Origin: Pseudomonas veronii | GTDB lineage: Bacteria > Pseudomonadota > Gammaproteobacteria > Pseudomonadales > Pseudomonadaceae | Assembly (NCBI RefSeq): GCF_001439695.1 | Contig: NZ_JYLL01000008.1 | Location: 186,001 to 250,000 of the forward strand | DNA length: 64,000 nt | Direction: 5' to 3' | In this document: one piece after another, positions 1 to 9,564 of the stretch | How the letters are laid out: the number at the start of each line of letters is the position of its first letter | Position numbering within the stretch: position 1 is the stretch's first letter | The notes under the pieces: model-generated | Database searches by the model: none | What the model saw: only the letters and a program-made list of their open reading frames with translations | What the model was told of the DNA's origin: nothing | Made by a program: the position numbers and the translations under genes

Positions 1-111
1 GGGCACGGTGTCGAACGCCAGGCCTTTTTCGCGCAGGGTGACGAACACCGACATCGCGTAGGGGCTGGTGAACAGCGAATCAACGTAGAGGCGCAGCGCA
101 GCTTGGTTCAT
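1..111 (-). CDS. yfcF: Glutathione S-transferase, YfcF-like (N-terminal fragment)
   Basis: Only the first 37 codons are inside the window; the gene continues past the left edge. The visible residues run from MNQAALRLYVDSLF to LREKGLAFDTVP. This matches the thioredoxin-fold start of the GST subfamily of E. coli YfcF, which has a SPY..S..V.L.EKGL.F pattern, where glutathione binds. A clear ribosome binding site (AAGGAGATC) lies just upstream of the ATG. These cytosolic enzymes conjugate or reduce peroxides with glutathione. The family call comes from this short stretch only, and the catalytic C-terminal domain is not visible. Confidence 0.72.
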   Translation of the reverse strand, partial: MNQAALRLYVDSLFTSPYAMSVFVTLREKGLAFDTVP

Positions 112-207
112 GGTGGATCTCCTTGAGTGAAACCCCACGCTACGAGATCGGCGGCAATAAAGACAATGCGCAGTTTTTATGGGGGCATTCCCCGGCGGAA
201 TAGCGCC

Positions 208-759
208 TCAACCGGCAAACCCGCCCTGCTCCAGAAAGGCCCGTTCCGCCTCCGTGGTCGTCCTGGCCAGCACCTCATTGCGGTGGGGAAAGCGCCCGAA
301 ACGTTCGATGATCCGCGCGTGTTCCTTGGCCCAACGGTAAGTGTTGGCATCCAACTGCTGGTTGAGGAGCAGGGAGCGTTGCTGGTCTTGCGCGTCTTCG
401 GAATGTTCAAACGGCAGATAGCAAAACGCACGCAATGCCGGTTCGACCAATTGATCCAGCCCGGCGTCCACCATGCGCCGCGCATACAGGCGCGCCAACG
501 GGTCCGTGGCAAACATATGCGCCGTGCCGCGAAACGCGTTGCGCGGGTACTGATCGAGCAGGATCAGCAAGGCCAGCGCACCTTGCGCCGAGTCCAGCCA
601 GCCCTCCAGCTCACGCCGCGCCGCTTGCAGATGAGTTGCGTTGAAGGTGTCGCGAAACGCCGCGTCGAACGCGGCGTCCTTGGCGAACCAACGCTTGGGG
701 CCGGCCTGCGTCCAGAAATCGACGACGGTGTGCGGGGTGTCGTTGTGTGGCTTGCTCAT
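208..759 (-). CDS. DUF924 family protein
   Basis: The product is 183 residues, starting MSKPHNDTPHTVVDFW. The pattern VVDFW...P.RWF.KD..FD, then LLDQ.PRN.FRGTA.MFATDP.A, then FCYLPFEHSED, is typical of DUF924, a helical family of unknown biochemical role. The ATG at 759 is preferred over one 69 bases upstream because GGGAGAGG lies before it and the extra N-terminal residues look non-family. It is convergent with nothing and is followed leftward by the GST gene. No function can be given. Confidence 0.85.
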   Translation of the reverse strand: MSKPHNDTPHTVVDFWTQAGPKRWFAKDAAFDAAFRDTFNATHLQAARRELEGWLDSAQGALALLILLDQYPRNAFRGTAHMFATDPLARLYARRMVDAGLDQLVEPALRAFCYLPFEHSEDAQDQQRSLLLNQQLDANTYRWAKEHARIIERFGRFPHRNEVLARTTTEAERAFLEQGGFAG

Positions 760-878
760 GATCAGCCTCTCCCGATGCCAGGCGCGAACCTGTTCGCTCT
801 CGATGACTTCGCGCAGCGGCGCGCGCATACGTTATAGGATAACATTCGTTTTCCATCCTGCCCTTGTGATCCACGCCC

Positions 879-2033
879 ATGACCGACGCTGCTCCCCTGC
901 GCCAACGCCTGCTTTCCATCGACGCCCTGCGCGGCCTGGTGATCCTGTTCATGCTGCTGGACCACGTGCGCGAAACCTTCCTGCTGCACCGTCAGGTCAG
1001 CGACCCGATGAGCCTCGACAGCACCGAGCCCGCGCTGTTTATCAGCCGTACCCTCGCCCACCTGTGTGCGCCGGTGTTTGTGTTGCTCACCGGGCTGTCC
1101 GCCTGGTTGTACGGGCAAAAATACCAGGGCCGTGGCGATGTGTCGGCCTTTCTGTTCAAGCGCGGGCTGTTCTTGATCGTGCTGGAGTTCAGCCTGGTCA
1201 ACTTTGCCTGGACCTTCCAACTGCCGCCCAGCGTCATCTACCTGCAGGTGATCTGGGCGATTGGCCTGAGCATGATCGCCCTCGCCGCGCTGCTGTGGTT
1301 GCCGCGCCCGCTGCTGATCAGCTTGGCACTGGTGATCATGGCCGGGCATAACCTGCTGGACGCGCTGCACTTCGCTCCAGGGACAGCGCTGCAGACTGTG
1401 TGGGCGCTCCTGCATGAGCGTAGTTGGATCGAGGTGTCCGATCACCTGCGATTGCGCATCACGTACCCGGTGTTGCCATGGATCGGTGTGATCGCGCTGG
1501 GTTACGGCCTGGGCCCATGGTTTGCCACGGCCATGGCGCCGGCCCTGCGCCAGCGTTACCTGTTGCGGGCGGGGCTCGGTGCATTGCTGGGATTCGTGGT
1601 GTTGCGGGCGGCCAATGGCTATGGCGAGCAGCCGTGGCACGCGTATGACAGCGGCGTGCTGACGTTGATGAGCTTTTTCAATGTCACCAAGTATCCGCCG
1701 TCGCTGCTGTTCCTCGCGTTGACGCTGGGCATTGGCCTGTTATTGCTGCTGGCGCTTGAACGCGTGGGGCAGCGGCGCTGGATCGGCGTGCTCGCGGTAT
1801 TCGGCGCAGCCCCGATGTTCTTTTATCTGTTGCACCTGTATGTGCTGAAGATGCTCTATGTCGCGTGCGTGGCGCTGTTGGGCCTCAACCATGGCGCCTA
1901 CTTCGGCTTCGACAGTGTCGGCGCGGTATGGCTGGTCGCGCTGCTCTTGCCGATGGCGCTGTATTGGCCGGTGCGCTGGTTTGCCGGGCTGAAGGCGCGG
2001 CGGCGGGATGTGGCGTGGCTTAAATACCTGTGA
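879..2033 (+). CDS. DUF1624 / heparan-alpha-glucosaminide N-acetyltransferase-like membrane protein
   Basis: A 384-residue integral membrane protein with roughly ten hydrophobic segments. The N-terminus carries [21 protein letters not shown], the hallmark of the DUF1624 / HGSNAT-YeiB acyltransferase superfamily, where a conserved Asp and His near the first membrane helix act in transmembrane acyl transfer. The motif L.GLSAWLYG follows in helix 2, and the last part ([11 protein letters not shown]) also fits the family. It probably moves an acyl group across the inner membrane onto an unknown substrate. The ribosome binding site is weak. It ends against a hairpin shared with metE. Confidence 0.8.
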   Translation: MTDAAPLRQRLLSIDALRGLVILFMLLDHVRETFLLHRQVSDPMSLDSTEPALFISRTLAHLCAPVFVLLTGLSAWLYGQKYQGRGDVSAFLFKRGLFLIVLEFSLVNFAWTFQLPPSVIYLQVIWAIGLSMIALAALLWLPRPLLISLALVIMAGHNLLDALHFAPGTALQTVWALLHERSWIEVSDHLRLRITYPVLPWIGVIALGYGLGPWFATAMAPALRQRYLLRAGLGALLGFVVLRAANGYGEQPWHAYDSGVLTLMSFFNVTKYPPSLLFLALTLGIGLLLLLALERVGQRRWIGVLAVFGAAPMFFYLLHLYVLKMLYVACVALLGLNHGAYFGFDSVGAVWLVALLLPMALYWPVRWFAGLKARRRDVAWLKYL

Positions 2034-2050
2034 CCTGTCACTGCGCCTGC

Positions 2051-2078
2051 GGTGAAAGGGCGCAAGCGCCCTCTCACC
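2051..2078. terminator. Bidirectional hairpin between DUF1624 gene and metE
   Basis: The sequence folds as GGTGA-a-AGGGCG-caag-CGCCCT-c-TCACC, a near-perfect 12-pair GC-rich stem with a four-base loop. It lies in the 58-bp gap between two convergent genes. There is no T-tract, so termination by this hairpin is inferred from its position. Confidence 0.6.
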
Positions 2079-2091
2079 TTGTCGGGCCGTG

Positions 2092-4380
2092 TTACGCCAG
2101 TTCGGCGCGCAGTTGCCGCGCCGCCGCGACCATATGGATCAGGGCCGCTTCCGTCTCCGGCCAGCCGCGCGTTTTCAAGCCGCAGTCGGGGTTCACCCAC
2201 AAGCGTTCTGCCGGAATGCGTTTGGCGGCCTTGCGCAACAGGTTGGCCATTTCCGAGGCGTCCGGCACCCGTGGCGAGTGGATGTCATAGACGCCCGGGC
2301 CGATGTCGTTCGGGTAGGCGAAAGCTTCGAACGCGTCCAGCAGTTCCATGTCCGAGCGCGAGGTTTCGATGGTGATCACGTCGGCATCCATCGCCGCGAT
2401 GGACTCGATCACATCGTTGAACTCGCTGTAGCACATGTGCGTATGAATCTGGGTTTCGTCACGCACGCCGCAGGCGCACAGGCGGAACACTTCGGTGGCC
2501 CAGTCCAGGTAGTGCTGCCACTGCGCCTGGCGCAACGGCAAGCCTTCACGGAACGCGGCTTCATCGATCTGCACGATCTGGATGCCGGCGGCTTCCAGGT
2601 CGACCACTTCGTCACGGATCGCCAGGGCGAGTTGACGCGCCTGCACTTCACGCCTCACGTCTTCACGCGGGAAGGACCACATCAGCATGGTCACCGGGCC
2701 GGTCAGCATGCCTTTCATCACCTTGCGGGTGAGGCCTTGGGCGTAGCGGATCCACGCCACGGTCATCGCCTGCGGGCGGCTCAGGTCGCCGAAAATCACC
2801 GCCGGTTTCACACAGCGTGAACCGTAGCTCTGCACCCAGCCGAAGCGGGTGAAGGCGTAGCCGTCCAATTGCTCGGCGAAGTACTCGACCATGTCATTGC
2901 GCTCGGCTTCACCATGCACCAATACGTCCAGGCCGAGGTTTTCCTGCACCTCAACGGCGTGACGAATCTCGCTGTGCATCGCCTCGACGTATTCGGCTTC
3001 GCTCAACTTGCCTTGTTTGTAGGACTGACGCGCCAGGCGGATCGACGCGGTTTGTGGGAACGAACCGATGGTGGTGGTCGGAAACAGCGGCAACTTGAGA
3101 CCGGCGCGTTGTGTCTCGATGCGCTGGGCAAACGGCGACTGGCGCTGGCTGTCCTGAGCGGTGATCGCCGCCACGCGGGCTTGCACCGCCGGTTTATGAA
3201 TGCGCGGCGATGCGGCACGGGCCGCCTGTACGGCGCGGCTTTCGGCGAGCGCGGCAAGCACGTTCGGCGCGTCGGGCTGGTCGACGGCCTGGGCCAGCAC
3301 GGCCACTTCGGCGCACTTCTGGACGGCGAACGCCAGCCAGCTTTTCAACTCGTTATCGAGCTGGTCTTCACGGCCCAAGTCGACCGGGCTGTGTAACAAC
3401 GAGCAGGACGGCGCCACCCACAGGCGATCGCCCAATTTTTCATGGGCGTGCCGCAAAGTGGCCAGGGCATTGTCCAGGTCGCAACGCCAGACGTTACGCC
3501 CGTTGACGACCCCAAGGGACAACACCTTATAGGCCGGCAGGCGGTCGAGAATGGTCGGGTACTGCTCCGGTGCGCGCACCAGGTCGATGTGCAGGCCATC
3601 CACCGGCAGGTTGGCGGCCAGGCCGAGGTTTTCTTCCAGGCCACCGAAGTAAGTCGCGACCAGCTTTTTCAGCGGGTCACGCTGGATCAGGTTGTAGGCA
3701 CGCTCGAAGGCGTTTTTCCAGGCTTGAGGCAGGTCGAGTACCAGAATCGGCTCGTCGATCTGCACCCACTCCACGCCCAGGTCAGCCAAGCGCTGGAAGA
3801 TCTGGCCGTACAGGGGCAGCAGGCGGTCGAGCAGCTCGAGTTTGTCGAAATCGCCGCCCTTGGCCTTGCCCAGCCACAGGTAGGTCAGCGGGCCGATCAC
3901 CACGGGTTTGACGGTGTGCCCCAGGTCAAGCGCCTCCTTGACCTCGTCGAAGAGCTGGTCCCAGCCGAGGTGGAAGTGCTGGTCGACGCTGAACTCAGGC
4001 ACCAGGTAATGGTAATTGGTGTCGAACCATTTGGTCATTTCCTGGGCGTGCGCCCCGCCGCAGCAATTGTCACTGACGCCACGCGCCATGCCGAACAAGG
4101 TTTGCAAGGTGGCTTTGCCATCGGCCGGGCGGAAACGCTCAGGGATCACACCGAACATCAGCGAATGGGTGAGTACCTGGTCGTACCAGGCAAAATCGCC
4201 GACGGGCAACAGCTCGATGCCAGCCTGTTTTTGCAGGGCCCAATGTGCCTTGCGTAAATCGCGGCCGACAGCGTGCAGGCCGGCTTCGTCGAGTTCGCCC
4301 TTCCAAAACGCTTCCTGCGCTTTTTTCAGTTCACGATCGCGTCCAATGCGCGGAAATCCGAGGGAATGAGCGACTGCCAT
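2092..4380 (-). CDS. metE: Cobalamin-independent methionine synthase MetE
   Basis: A 762-residue enzyme of normal family length. It transfers a methyl group from 5-methyltetrahydropteroyltri-glutamate to homocysteine, the last step of methionine synthesis without B12. The N-terminal domain starts with [16 protein letters not shown]. The C-terminal catalytic domain contains [10 protein letters not shown], the zinc-binding HMCYSEF (His and Cys), and near the end NPDCGLKTR with the third zinc ligand Cys. Upstream lies a 240-bp gap with an AT-rich stretch and then a REPIN. The LysR-type regulator metR, often divergent from metE, is not next to it. No riboswitch was recognised in the leader. Confidence 0.97.
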   Translation of the reverse strand: MAVAHSLGFPRIGRDRELKKAQEAFWKGELDEAGLHAVGRDLRKAHWALQKQAGIELLPVGDFAWYDQVLTHSLMFGVIPERFRPADGKATLQTLFGMARGVSDNCCGGAHAQEMTKWFDTNYHYLVPEFSVDQHFHLGWDQLFDEVKEALDLGHTVKPVVIGPLTYLWLGKAKGGDFDKLELLDRLLPLYGQIFQRLADLGVEWVQIDEPILVLDLPQAWKNAFERAYNLIQRDPLKKLVATYFGGLEENLGLAANLPVDGLHIDLVRAPEQYPTILDRLPAYKVLSLGVVNGRNVWRCDLDNALATLRHAHEKLGDRLWVAPSCSLLHSPVDLGREDQLDNELKSWLAFAVQKCAEVAVLAQAVDQPDAPNVLAALAESRAVQAARAASPRIHKPAVQARVAAITAQDSQRQSPFAQRIETQRAGLKLPLFPTTTIGSFPQTASIRLARQSYKQGKLSEAEYVEAMHSEIRHAVEVQENLGLDVLVHGEAERNDMVEYFAEQLDGYAFTRFGWVQSYGSRCVKPAVIFGDLSRPQAMTVAWIRYAQGLTRKVMKGMLTGPVTMLMWSFPREDVRREVQARQLALAIRDEVVDLEAAGIQIVQIDEAAFREGLPLRQAQWQHYLDWATEVFRLCACGVRDETQIHTHMCYSEFNDVIESIAAMDADVITIETSRSDMELLDAFEAFAYPNDIGPGVYDIHSPRVPDASEMANLLRKAAKRIPAERLWVNPDCGLKTRGWPETEAALIHMVAAARQLRAELA

Positions 4381-4518
4381 GACTTACAACTCCACTGTAG
4401 GTAGTAATGGCAGCCATTGTCGGCAGATGACGATAGTGAGACAAACTCATTTTATTCCTGATGATCACAAGATCTACTCATGTTAATACTGCGCTCACGT
4501 CGCCTGAACACCTGACCC

Positions 4519-4621
4519 TTGTAGGAGCGAGCTTGCTCGCGAAGAACCCAAGTGCGCCGCGTACCGTCAGGCAGCCCGCATGATCGTTGGCGTTCTTCGC
4601 GAGCAAGCTCGCTCCTACAGG
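4519..4621. repeat. REPIN (GTAGGAGCGAGCTTGCTCGCGAA family)
   Basis: Two inverted REP palindromes face each other: TTGTAGGAGCGAGCTTGCTC near 4519 and its complement ending at about 4620, separated by roughly 50 bp of unrelated sequence. This is the classic Pseudomonas REP doublet. It lies directly after the porin stop codon and probably also caps that transcript. Its core sequence differs from the GTGGGAGGGGG family found elsewhere in the window. Confidence 0.85.
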
Positions 4622-4624
4622 CTG

Positions 4625-5944
4625 TTACATCAATGGAATCGAATAACTCACGAACAGCCGATTCTGATCCTGGTCCCGCGCGACCTCACTGCGCGACATA
4701 CCGTTGCGCCAGCCGAACCCGACGTTCTTGAAGGTGCCGCTCTGCACCACATAATCCAACGAGATATCCCGTTCCCACTCGCTGGCGTTGTTCCCGCTGG
4801 CGGTGAGGATATGGTCGCCTTTCAAATACATCATCGACGCCTTCAAGCCCGGCACGCCCAACGCCGCGAAGTCATAGGCGTACTGCGCAAAGGCCGTGCG
4901 TTCGCCGGCCTGGATAAAGGTTTGCACCGTCCGGTCGGTGTAGAGGTACAGGCTGGAGCCGCCCTCCCCTTTGTTCACCAGGCCGCCCTGGTTGAGTTGG
5001 GCAAAGTTGCTGTCATCGGACACTTGCTGGTAACCGGCGGTAATCGCGTGGGACCCCAGGGAGTAGATGAAGGCCGCACTCCAGGTGTTGTTGTCGATTT
5101 CACCGCTGCCGTTTTTGGTATAGCCGCTGAACTTGTAGCCTTCGGCGCGCCCGGCGGCGCTGCTGTTTTTGCCGTCGGAGGTGGTCTTGAAGTAACGCAG
5201 GTCGGTTTTCAACGAACCGTAGTCGCCCAGCGGCAATACATGAATCAAGCCGGCAAAGTGTTGTTGGTAATAGTCTTCGAGGTTGGCGTAGTAGTACTGG
5301 ACCATCAGGTCCTTGGTCAGTTGGTAGTCGGCACCGGCGTAGGTGAATTTATTGCTTTCCTGGGTGCCGCCCGCCGCCGCCAGGCCGCTGCGGTCGCTGG
5401 AGCCGCGCCCGGTGGTGTGTTGAAGCTGACCGCCGATCAGGGTCAGGTTGTCGATGTCTTTGCTGGTGACCTGCCCGCCTTCGAACGATTGCGGCAACAG
5501 GCGGCCATCGTTGCTCACCAGAATCGGCAGGTTCGGGCGCAGGTAGCCGTAGCGCGCTTCAGTCTTGGCGAAGCGTGCCTTGGCGGTGGCGCCGCCGCGA
5601 GCCCAGTTGTCCACGGCCTTGCCGTCGTCGGTAGGGATCATCGAGCTGCCCACATGGCGCCCAGCGCTGCTGTCGAGGGTCATGCCAAGCATGCCGACCG
5701 CGTCCAGGCCAAAGCCGACGGTGCCGTCGGTGAAACCCGATTGGTAATTGAGTATGAACGCCTGGCCCCACTCTTCAGTCTTCGACGGTGCGGCGCTGCC
5801 GTCACGGTTGTCGTTGTTGAAGTAGAAGTTGCGCATGCTCAAGTTGGCTTTGCTGTCGCTCAAGAAATCGGCCGACGCCAGGGGGCTCAGGGCGATGCCC
5901 AGGCTGCCGGTCAATAGGCTTAATACATTCAAAGTAGCTTTCAT
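4625..5944 (-). CDS. OprD-family outer membrane porin (OprE/OprQ-like)
   Basis: A 439-residue precursor with a signal peptide (MKATLNVLSLLTGSLGIALS...ASA, cleavage near residue 26). The mature start DFLSDSKANLSMRNFYFNNDNR is the conserved first beta strand of the OprD/OccD-OccK family. The rest alternates short beta strands and acidic loops, and the last residues (LFVSYSIPLM) form a C-terminal strand. It forms an 18-strand outer-membrane channel for small carboxylates or amino acids; the substrate cannot be read from sequence. The start at 5944 is chosen because the longer frame would put 23 polar residues before the signal peptide. Confidence 0.92.
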   Translation of the reverse strand: MKATLNVLSLLTGSLGIALSPLASADFLSDSKANLSMRNFYFNNDNRDGSAAPSKTEEWGQAFILNYQSGFTDGTVGFGLDAVGMLGMTLDSSAGRHVGSSMIPTDDGKAVDNWARGGATAKARFAKTEARYGYLRPNLPILVSNDGRLLPQSFEGGQVTSKDIDNLTLIGGQLQHTTGRGSSDRSGLAAAGGTQESNKFTYAGADYQLTKDLMVQYYYANLEDYYQQHFAGLIHVLPLGDYGSLKTDLRYFKTTSDGKNSSAAGRAEGYKFSGYTKNGSGEIDNNTWSAAFIYSLGSHAITAGYQQVSDDSNFAQLNQGGLVNKGEGGSSLYLYTDRTVQTFIQAGERTAFAQYAYDFAALGVPGLKASMMYLKGDHILTASGNNASEWERDISLDYVVQSGTFKNVGFGWRNGMSRSEVARDQDQNRLFVSYSIPLM

Positions 5945-6082
5945 CAGGACGAACTCCGGCGCGGAATCCAAGTTCCGGGCGCTAAAAATGGACAGCAGGA
6001 AGCACACGGCCACACGTGAGTTGGCCGTTGCGTTAACTAACGTTCAGTTACTTGGTTGGGTGAAGTGAACCTCCGTAAAACC

Positions 6083-6934
6083 TCAGTCAATCAATCCATG
6101 AGCGTCATAAAACGGATATGGCCCCGGGTAGTCCCCGAATACGCCGTTGTGGCTGACCAACCCTTGTTGCGCATCCCAGCGATGCAACAAGTAACCCGCC
6201 GGTTCCAGGTTGAAATGCGCCGGCGCGGCGTCTTGCAGGTCCAGCACGATCTGATGGGACGTGCCAGGGCATACACAGCTCAAACTGCCGCCGAAACGCC
6301 GCTGCATCGACCGGTGCAAATGCCCGCACAGCAAGCGTTCCACCTGCGGGTGGCGCGCCACGACGGTTTCGAGGGCGGCGGCATTGATAAAGCGCTCGCG
6401 GTCCATATGGCCGATGCCGCTGATAAACGGCGGGTGATGCAGGATCAGCACGGTCGGCGCTTGCGGACGCAGTGCCAACTGTTGGTCGAGCCACTGCAAC
6501 TGGCTGTCCAGCAGTTGGCCGCCATGGCCGCCGGGGATGGTGGAATCGAGGCCGATCAGGCGCAGGGGGTGGGCGTCGACCACCCAATCCAACGGGCCCG
6601 CCGCCGAACTCGGCAAGTAGGTGTGATCGCGGAACGCATCCAGCAACGGCCCGCGCGTGTCATGGTTGCCGGGCACCAGGTAGCAAGGCATGTGCAGGCG
6701 CGCCAGTTCAGGGTGCAGCACGGCGTATTCATCGGCGCGGCCGAAGTCCACTAGGTCGCCGCTGATCACCACGATATCGGGGCGTGGGTGGCTGGCGTTC
6801 AGATGGTCGACGGCACGGCGCAGCGCGCCCAAGGTGTCGACCACGCCGTAAGTCAGGCGCTGGCCGGCTTTAAGGTGCAGATCGCTGATCTGTGCAACAA
6901 GAAACGGACGGTTCACAAGGCAACTCTCACGCAT
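6083..6934 (-). CDS. GpdQ-like cytoplasmic metallophosphodiesterase
   Basis: A 283-residue class III metallophosphoesterase. The binuclear metal site is complete: D18 and H20 (ISDLH), D60 (SGDLVDFG), N90-H91 (PGNHD), H166 (LHHPP), H205 and H207 (CGHLHR). The pattern YG.VD near residue 29 and the late GDYPGPYPFYD closely resemble GpdQ, the glycerophosphodiesterase of Enterobacter aerogenes, more than CpdA. No signal peptide is seen, so it acts in the cytosol, most likely on a phosphodiester brought in by the ABC importer encoded just upstream. It overlaps the ATPase gene by 8 bases (ATGCGTGA). A GTG at 6916 (MNRPFLVAQ) is an alternative start that fits GpdQ length better. Substrate is inferred. 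Confidence 0.85.
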   Translation of the reverse strand: MRESCLVNRPFLVAQISDLHLKAGQRLTYGVVDTLGALRRAVDHLNASHPRPDIVVISGDLVDFGRADEYAVLHPELARLHMPCYLVPGNHDTRGPLLDAFRDHTYLPSSAAGPLDWVVDAHPLRLIGLDSTIPGGHGGQLLDSQLQWLDQQLALRPQAPTVLILHHPPFISGIGHMDRERFINAAALETVVARHPQVERLLCGHLHRSMQRRFGGSLSCVCPGTSHQIVLDLQDAAPAHFNLEPAGYLLHRWDAQQGLVSHNGVFGDYPGPYPFYDAHGLID

Positions 6935-7958
6935 TCAGGGTGAACAACATGTGCGGCGCGATGGCCAAGGCAATCGGCGCGCCGACGGCGTACAGCTGGT
7001 TGTCGCTGCTGTCGACCAGCAACGGTTGCGGGCCGCCCACATCCACCAGCAGGCGGCTTTGCGCGCCCTGGAAAAACTGCGCCAGCAGATGGCCGTGCAG
7101 ATGCCCTTCGTGTTCCATCACCCGCAAGTGTTCGGGGCGGCAATACACGGTGCCGGGCAACTGCGCTGCATGCCACGGCAATTCGCCGCCGCAGACTTTC
7201 AAACCATGGGGCGACGGCTCAATGACCTGGAAGGCATTCAGGTTGCCGACAAAGCCTGCGACGAAGGCGTTGGCCGGTTTCTGGTAGATGTCCCGCGGGC
7301 TGGCCAGTTGCGCGACGCGGCCGTGTTCCATCACCAGGATGCGATCCCCCAGGGCCATGGCTTCGCCCTGGTCGTGGGTGACAAACACCGAGGTGATACC
7401 GAGGCCGCGCAACAGTTGATTCAACTCACTGCGCAGGCGCTCACGCAATTGTGCATCGAGGGCGGCCAGGGGTTCGTCCAGCAACAGCACCTTGGGGCGC
7501 GGCGCCAACGCACGGGCCAAGGCCACGCGCTGGCGTTGCCCACCCGACAGTTCATGAATGCTGCGCTTGCCGTGGTGTTGCAAACCGACCAGTTCCAGCA
7601 GTTCCTCGCAGCGCTTGTTGCGCTCCGCTGGCGACACGCCGCGAATCTTCAGGCCATAGACGATATTCCCGGCCACATCCAGGTTGGGAAACAGCGCATA
7701 GTTCTGGAACACCATGCCCACATCGCGACGCTCGATGGGCAGGCGCGTGACCTCCTGGTCGCCGAAGAACACCTGGCCCACATCCGGGCGCTCCAGGCCG
7801 GCGATCAAGCGTAACGTCGTGGTTTTGCCGCAACCGGACGGGCCGAGGATGGCCAGGGTTTCGCCGCCTTCGACGGTCAGGTCCAAGTCATGCACGGCGA
7901 CGGTGCCGTCGGCGAACGCCTTGCGGCAACCTTGCAGGCGGATAGTGATAGCGGTCAT
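6927..7958 (-). CDS. ABC transporter ATPase, PotA/UgpC/FbpC type
   Basis: The product is 343 residues. Walker A is GPSGCGKTT (39-47), the Q-loop is in VFQNYALFP (about 84-91), the signature is LSGGQ (137-141) and Walker B is VLLLDEP (157-163). A C-terminal TOBE-like regulatory extension (about 240-343) is typical of importers for polyamines, glycerol-3-phosphate or iron. It powers the importer made of the two permeases and binding protein upstream. It overlaps the upstream permease by 4 bases (ATGA) and the downstream phosphodiesterase by 8. Confidence 0.93.
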   Translation of the reverse strand: MTAITIRLQGCRKAFADGTVAVHDLDLTVEGGETLAILGPSGCGKTTTLRLIAGLERPDVGQVFFGDQEVTRLPIERRDVGMVFQNYALFPNLDVAGNIVYGLKIRGVSPAERNKRCEELLELVGLQHHGKRSIHELSGGQRQRVALARALAPRPKVLLLDEPLAALDAQLRERLRSELNQLLRGLGITSVFVTHDQGEAMALGDRILVMEHGRVAQLASPRDIYQKPANAFVAGFVGNLNAFQVIEPSPHGLKVCGGELPWHAAQLPGTVYCRPEHLRVMEHEGHLHGHLLAQFFQGAQSRLLVDVGGPQPLLVDSSDNQLYAVGAPIALAIAPHMLFTLNA

Positions 7959-8749
7959 CGACGCTCTCCACGGGACAGACGGGCACTGATGGCCTGCAAC
8001 GCAATCAGCAGCGGCACGATCATCAGCAAAAAGATAAGGGTGTAGGCGCTGGCGATTTCCAGGCGCGCCGAGGCGTAGCTGTCGGCCAGGCCCACCGGCA
8101 GGGTCTTGGTCATGGGCGTATGCAGCATCCAGGTCAGGTTGAATTCACCCAGCGACAAGGTGACCACCATCAGCACACCCGCGAGAATCCCTGCCCGGCA
8201 GTTGGGCACCACCACGCTGAAAAAGCGCTTGATCGGACCTGCCCCCAGGCTCGCCGCCGCCTCCTCCAGCACCGGCAGTTGCTGGCGTTGCATCACCGCC
8301 ATCACCGGGCGCACCAGGAACGGCAAGGTGAACAGCACATGGCCGACCAAAATGAACAGCCAACTGCTGCGAAACGCGCCGAACTGGCCGTAGGTCAAGA
8401 GTAAGGCCAACGCGCTGGCCAGCCCCGGCATCGCCACCGGCAGCACCATCAGTTCCTCGAAGGCGCGACTGAAGCGATTGTTCATGCACACCAGGGCGTA
8501 GGCCGCCGGCACGCCGATCACGCAGACGCACACCGCGCAGGCCAGGGCCAGTTGCAGCGACAACCACACCGTCGGCGAATAGGCCTGCCAGACCTGAATC
8601 AACCAATCGAAGGTCAAGCCACTGGACAGGCCCACAAAGAAATTGCGCGTGAGCCCGGCCAGCAACGACATCAACACCGGCACCAACATGAAGGCGCACA
8701 CCAGCAGGGTAAACAGCAGTTGCATCACGAACAGCGATGAGCGCTTCAC
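7955..8749 (-). CDS. ABC transporter permease 2 (PotC/UgpE-like)
   Basis: A 264-residue inner-membrane protein with six hydrophobic segments. The EAA loop (LEEAAASLGAGPIKRFFSVVVPN, about residues 165-187) contacts the ATPase. The GTG start at 8749 is chosen because it overlaps the stop of the first permease (GTGA) and gives the expected N-terminus (KRSSLFVMQLLFTLLVC). The longer open frame runs back through the first permease out of frame and is not coding. It pairs with permease 1 to form the channel. Confidence 0.9.
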   Translation of the reverse strand: MKRSSLFVMQLLFTLLVCAFMLVPVLMSLLAGLTRNFFVGLSSGLTFDWLIQVWQAYSPTVWLSLQLALACAVCVCVIGVPAAYALVCMNNRFSRAFEELMVLPVAMPGLASALALLLTYGQFGAFRSSWLFILVGHVLFTLPFLVRPVMAVMQRQQLPVLEEAAASLGAGPIKRFFSVVVPNCRAGILAGVLMVVTLSLGEFNLTWMLHTPMTKTLPVGLADSYASARLEIASAYTLIFLLMIVPLLIALQAISARLSRGERR

Positions 8750-9564
8750 AGGACAGTCCCCGCGTTTTTCACCCAGCGCCGGGTGAGCAGCAACACTGCC
8801 CAGGTCAGCGCGCCCAACACCACGGAAAGCGCCGCGGCGACGGCAAAGTTGGCGTAGTTGGTGAACACGTTGTAGATCGCCACCGGGGTCACGTTCAGCC
8901 GGGTGCCCAAGGTGAACGCGGTACCGAAGGCGCCCATGGACGTGGCAAAGCAGATCGCCCCGCAGGACGCCAACGCCGGCGCCAGGCCCGGCACGATCAC
9001 ATCGCACACCACGCGCCAATGCCCTGCGCCCAACGAGTGCGCGGCTTCTTCCAGGCTGCGGTCGAGGCTTTCGCACGCGGCCATCACCGTGAGGATCACC
9101 CGCGGGATCGAGAAGTACAGATAGCCGATAAACAACCCGGCCAGCGAGTAAGCGAAGATCCAGCGCTCACCGGCCAACTGCAGGCCCAGGGACGCCAGCA
9201 GGCCCTGGCGCCCGGCCAACAGGATCACCAAAAAGCCCACCACGACACCCGGGAATGCCAACGGAAACGTCAGCAACGCAACCAGCGCCGAACGCCCGAA
9301 AAACTGCTGGCGCGCCAGGAATACACCGCTGATGCCGCCGATCAGTAACGCCACGAGAGTGACGAACACCGCAAGCGCACAGGTTTGCGCCAGGCTGCCT
9401 AGATACTGCGCGCTGCTGAGGACCTGCCAGTAACCGCTGCCGTTGCTGTCGCGGCTCTCGGCGCCGAGCACCATCAGGTGCGCCAGCGGCAACAGCCAGA
9501 ACGCGAGCAGCACCGCAAAGGCCGGGGCCAGGGCCCAGGCGGTATGTCTTGCCGATGCGGCCAC
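8746..9564 (-). CDS. ABC transporter permease 1 (PotB/UgpA-like)
   Basis: A 272-residue protein with about six transmembrane helices. The first helix is near residues 10-32. The EAA motif (SLEEAAHSLGAGHWRVVCDV) is near residue 170. It follows the binding-protein gene with no gap (the binding protein stop is at 9565) and is translationally coupled to permease 2. Together they form the membrane channel of the putative phosphodiester importer. Confidence 0.92.
   Translation of the reverse strand: MAASARHTAWALAPAFAVLLAFWLLPLAHLMVLGAESRDSNGSGYWQVLSSAQYLGSLAQTCALAVFVTLVALLIGGISGVFLARQQFFGRSALVALLTFPLAFPGVVVGFLVILLAGRQGLLASLGLQLAGERWIFAYSLAGLFIGYLYFSIPRVILTVMAACESLDRSLEEAAHSLGAGHWRVVCDVIVPGLAPALASCGAICFATSMGAFGTAFTLGTRLNVTPVAIYNVFTNYANFAVAAALSVVLGALTWAVLLLTRRWVKNAGTVL

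Noticed and set aside
4381..4518. Riboswitch or MetR site before metE
   Set aside because: The leader is AT-rich but I could not match a B12 or SAM element or a clear TGAA-N5-TTCA site.
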